DNA of 15,765 nucleotides from an uncultured Negativicutes bacterium (GTDB lineage Bacteria > Bacillota > Negativicutes > Acidaminococcales > Acidaminococcaceae): assembly GCA_937926555.1 (NCBI GenBank), contig CALAZX010000166.1:1-15765 (forward strand), given 5' to 3'. The notes under the pieces were generated by a model. It ran no database searches, was not told where the DNA came from, and saw only the letters and a program-made list of their open reading frames with translations. Each line of letters begins with the position of its first letter. Position 1 is the stretch's first letter. Of the stretch, positions 14,260 through 15,765 are shown in pieces. A program made the position numbers and the translations under genes.

Positions 14260-14987
14260 ACTGCTATTTTGACGGGGACGGTGTGGCCGCGGCGGTGGCC
14301 GACCGTCTGATCGATTTTGCGGAGGACCGCATCCGGAAGACCGGCAGCTGCGTGGTGGCGCTTTCAGGCGGATCCACGCCCAACGCGCTGTTCGCCCTGC
14401 TGGCCGAAGAAGACCGGCGGCAGCGGCTGGACTGGAAACATCTCTATTTCCTCTGGGTGGATGAGCGGTATCTGCCGTCAACCGATCCGGAGAACAACTT
14501 CCACAAGGCGGAGAAACTGCTTTTCTCCCACGTGAGGACCAACCGGTATCCGGTGCCCACCGGGGAGGATACTGTGGAGGACGCCGCCCGTTTCTACGGG
14601 GAGGAGGTCCGCCTGGTGCTGGAGAACTGCGGCAAGAGCGTCGTGGACCTGGCTTTGCTGGGACTGGGGGATGACGGGCATACCGCCTCTCTCTTCCCGG
14701 GGTCCGTGGTCCTGCAGGAGCGGGAGCGGTGGATCGCCCCCGTACCTGACGGAAAGAACTGGCAGCGGGTCACCATGACTTTCCCCTGTCTGGCGGAAGC
14801 CGGCGAGCTCTGGTTCACCGTGGTGGGAAGCGGGAAACAGACGGCTTTGGAACAGGTGCTCCGGGAAAGACGGGAGCATGAGGGGGAGTCCTGGGAGGAA
14901 CGGACGGGAAAACTCCTGCCCGGCGCCACGGTCACCGGGAGGATGGTCCGCTGGTTCGTGGACCGGGCCGCCCTGGGACGGGACTGA
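14244..14987 (+). CDS. pgl: 6-phosphogluconolactonase (DevB/NagB-like type)
   Basis: Pgl hydrolyses 6-phosphogluconolactone, the product of Zwf, to 6-phosphogluconate. The 247-residue protein has the family motifs: ALSGGSTPNALF (39-50) for phosphate binding, WVDERYLPSTDPENNF (71-86), and GLGDDGHTASLFPG (140-153) with the catalytic-type His146. AAGGAGGG (14228-14235), inside the end of zwf, stands eight bases before the ATG. The two genes form a compact operon that ends in a strong terminator at 15137. A 6-phosphogluconate dehydrogenase gene is not in the window. Confidence 0.95.
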   Translation: MAEDLNCYFDGDGVAAAVADRLIDFAEDRIRKTGSCVVALSGGSTPNALFALLAEEDRRQRLDWKHLYFLWVDERYLPSTDPENNFHKAEKLLFSHVRTNRYPVPTGEDTVEDAARFYGEEVRLVLENCGKSVVDLALLGLGDDGHTASLFPGSVVLQERERWIAPVPDGKNWQRVTMTFPCLAEAGELWFTVVGSGKQTALEQVLRERREHEGESWEERTGKLLPGATVTGRMVRWFVDRAALGRD

Positions 14988-15051
14988 CCGGATACCTTCG
15001 TTCCGGCGCATGACGTACGGGGAAATCCGTACAGATCATAGAGGATTTTTC

Positions 15052-15079
15052 GCGGCAGGTTTTTGAGGGAACCCGCCGC
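15052..15079. repeat. Inverted repeat after pgl
   Basis: GCGGC-A-GGTT (15052-15061) pairs with AACC-C-GCCGC (15070-15079), one A-C mismatch, with an 8-base loop. It is followed by an A-rich run rather than T, so it is not a terminator in the plus direction. Confidence 0.45.
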
Positions 15080-15101
15080 AATTATAAAAAAAGATGAAGA
15101 C

Positions 15102-15137
15102 AAAGCGCTGTTTCTCATGGAGGAACAGCGCTTTTTT
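15102..15137 (+). terminator. Strong intrinsic terminator after zwf-pgl
   Basis: AAAGCGCTGTT (15102-15112) and AACAGCGCTTT (15124-15134) form a perfect 11-bp stem with an 11-base loop, followed by T to 15137. An A run at 15086-15092 lies a few bases upstream, so it may also work weakly in the other direction. Confidence 0.95.
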
Positions 15138-15216
15138 ATGAAAAAAGCGGGCTGGAAAAGGTTGGAAAGATGCGGAAACAGGCGAAGAAAAACCGGGAAA
15201 AAGGAAAAAACAGGGC

Positions 15217-15266
15217 ATGAAAAGGGGTGAAAACGGGTATGAAAAGGGGTGAAAACGGGTATGAAA
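15217..15266. repeat. 22-bp tandem repeat, two full copies plus six bases
   Basis: The unit ATGAAAAGGGG followed by TGAAAACGGGT occurs identically at 15217-15238 and 15239-15260. A third partial copy (ATGAAA) runs to 15266. The period is not a multiple of three, so it is not a coding repeat. Copy number may vary between strains. Confidence 0.9.
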
Positions 15267-15326
15267 CACGCAAAAAACCGCATAAATATGATGAATATGC
15301 AAATAAAATGCAGAAAAAACAGGGCC

Positions 15327-15353
15327 GGAAACCGCTGCTACAGAGCGGTTCCG
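15327..15353. repeat. Inverted repeat between the tandem repeat and rRNA promoter P1
   Basis: AACCGCT (15330-15336) and AGCGGTT (15344-15350) pair perfectly, and the stem extends to CGG/CCG with one bulged A. It is followed by TTT only, so a terminator role is doubtful. Confidence 0.5.
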
Positions 15354-15401
15354 TTTGCCAACGTAACCGGGTGTTTCTCCAAAAAACCTTGGAAAAGAGT
15401 G

Positions 15402-15430
15402 TTGACAGAGGCCGTTTTAAGTGCTAAGAT
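15402..15430 (+). promoter_or_regulatory. rRNA operon promoter P1
   Basis: A consensus TTGACA (15402-15407) and TAAGAT (15425-15430) are spaced by 17 bases. It lies about 300 bases before the 16S start. Confidence 0.88.
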
Positions 15431-15522
15431 AAGTCCTGTCGTTAAGAGCGACACACAAGCGGAAAGCACCGTACCAAGCCATTTGCGGCGACGGTCACGG
15501 TGAAGAAACTTGAAAAAAGGTC

Positions 15523-15551
15523 TTGACAACTTCGAAAAGATGTTGTAAGAT
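15523..15551 (+). promoter_or_regulatory. rRNA operon promoter P2
   Basis: TTGACA (15523-15528) and TAAGAT (15546-15551), 17 bases apart, repeat the P1 boxes exactly, 121 bases downstream. Start would be near 15558, about 150 bases before mature 16S. Confidence 0.9.
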
Positions 15552-15558
15552 AAATAAG

Positions 15559-15572
15559 CTGTCGCAAGACAG
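15559..15572 (+). other. GCAA-tetraloop hairpin at the start of the rRNA leader
   Basis: CTGTC (15559-15563), loop GCAA, GACAG (15568-15572). It falls at the expected 5' end of the P2 transcript. A second GCAA hairpin follows at 15614-15641. Confidence 0.55.
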
Positions 15573-15613
15573 AGGAACCTTGAAAACTGAATAACGTACT
15601 AGATGAATGTGCG

Positions 15614-15641
15614 GGTCAAATCTTCGCAAGAAGAGATGACC
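15614..15641 (+). other. Two-tier hairpin with GCAA tetraloop in the rRNA leader
   Basis: The outer stem GGTCA/TGACC (15614-15618, 15637-15641) and inner stem TCTTC/GAAGA (15621-15625, 15630-15634) flank an AA/GA internal loop and close on GCAA. It may take part in leader folding, antitermination or processing. A further short stem, AGCCG/CGGCT (15678-15690), stands just before the 16S. Confidence 0.6.
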
Positions 15642-15706
15642 AAGTCAATCAATAATAGTAAGACAACAAATAAGAAGAGCCGAATCGGCTTTTCCATAAA
15701 ATAACT

Positions 15707-15765
15707 TTTATGGAGAGTTTGATCCTGGCTCAGGACGAACGCTGGCGGCGTGCTTAACACATGCA
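15707..15765 (+). rRNA. rrs: 16S ribosomal RNA, 5' end only
   Basis: AGAGTTTGATCCTGGCTCAG, the universal 5' conserved segment, begins at 15714. By comparison with E. coli numbering, base 1 is near 15707. The visible part continues with GACGAACGCTGGCGGC and GTGCTTAACACATGCA, of Firmicutes type, and leaves the window before the first variable region. The gene is therefore partial, and too short to name a genus. Confidence 0.97.

Larger units (their letters stand above)
15138..15401. other. Gene-free purine-rich stretch upstream of the rRNA promoters
   Basis: From about 15138 to 15270 the plus strand is almost all A and G, with many short A runs. A-tracts then continue to about 15320. Short frames cross it in both directions, but none has a credible start or product. 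It holds the 22-bp tandem repeat and one longer inverted repeat, listed separately. A-tracts just upstream of rRNA promoters can bend DNA or act as UP-type elements; that role is inference. Confidence 0.6.

Noticed and set aside
15227..15503. Short frames over the purine tract and rRNA promoters
   Set aside because: They run through the tandem repeat and rRNA promoter P1, are Lys/Arg-rich from composition, and have no credible start signals.
15678..15694. Short stem AGCCG/CGGCT followed by TTTT as a terminator
   Set aside because: It lies 17 bases before the 16S start in the rRNA leader; a terminator there would silence the operon. It is more likely part of the processing stem.
1..15765. CRISPR array, insertion sequences, prophage or toxin-antitoxin genes
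   Set aside because: No regularly spaced repeats, transposase-like frames, terminal inverted repeats or phage gene families were seen; the only tandem repeat (15217-15266) has no spacers.

Overview
The window is GC-rich and carries genes only on the plus strand. It combines an outer-membrane TonB-dependent receptor with genes typical of Firmicutes: rapZ-yvcK-whiA, a BioY biotin transporter subunit, a SCIFF peptide with its radical SAM maturase, and a 16S start of Firmicutes type. A receptor needing an outer membrane beside such genes points to a diderm Firmicute, most likely a strict anaerobe of the class Negativicutes (for example an Acidaminococcus or Selenomonas relative). The genus is inference; only about 59 bases of 16S are visible.

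Layout. (1) 21-2264: a TonB-dependent receptor gene interrupted by one in-frame TAG at 1026-1028, followed by a hairpin terminator near 2503-2537. (2) 2625-5763: a biotin locus. A strong promoter (TTGACT-17-TATAAT) carries a BirA-type operator at its start point and a weaker second one over its -35. bioD and bioA overlap; bioY follows a terminator-like hairpin that almost touches its ribosome binding site. A strong terminator ends this block at about 5838. (3) 6008-10386: rapZ, yvcK, whiA and a membrane-anchored polysaccharide deacetylase, apparently one transcript from an extended -10 promoter. (4) 10526-12398: its own promoter, the 48-residue six-cysteine SCIFF precursor, a strong hairpin, the radical SAM/SPASM maturase and a terminator. 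(5) 12647-15137: zwf and pgl, overlapping, with two near-identical dyads just upstream and a terminator after. (6) 15138-15765: a purine-rich gene-free stretch with a 22-bp tandem repeat, two rRNA promoters with identical -35 and -10 boxes, a structured leader, and the 5' end of a 16S rRNA gene running off the window.

How the parts work together. bioD and bioA make two consecutive late steps of biotin synthesis and bioY imports biotin, so synthesis and uptake sit together under apparent biotin-dependent repression. RapZ and YvcK are linked in other bacteria to amino-sugar and cell-envelope homeostasis, and the deacetylase that overlaps whiA acts on N-acetylated sugars, giving a plausible common theme. 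ScfA and ScfB form a thioether-peptide (ranthipeptide) system. Zwf and Pgl are the first two enzymes of the oxidative pentose phosphate pathway and supply NADPH.

No CRISPR array, insertion sequence, prophage or tRNA gene was seen. Most of the window is housekeeping. The points that merit a second look are the broken receptor, the paired BirA-like sites, the bioY leader, the SCIFF system in a probable diderm host, and the zwf upstream repeats.
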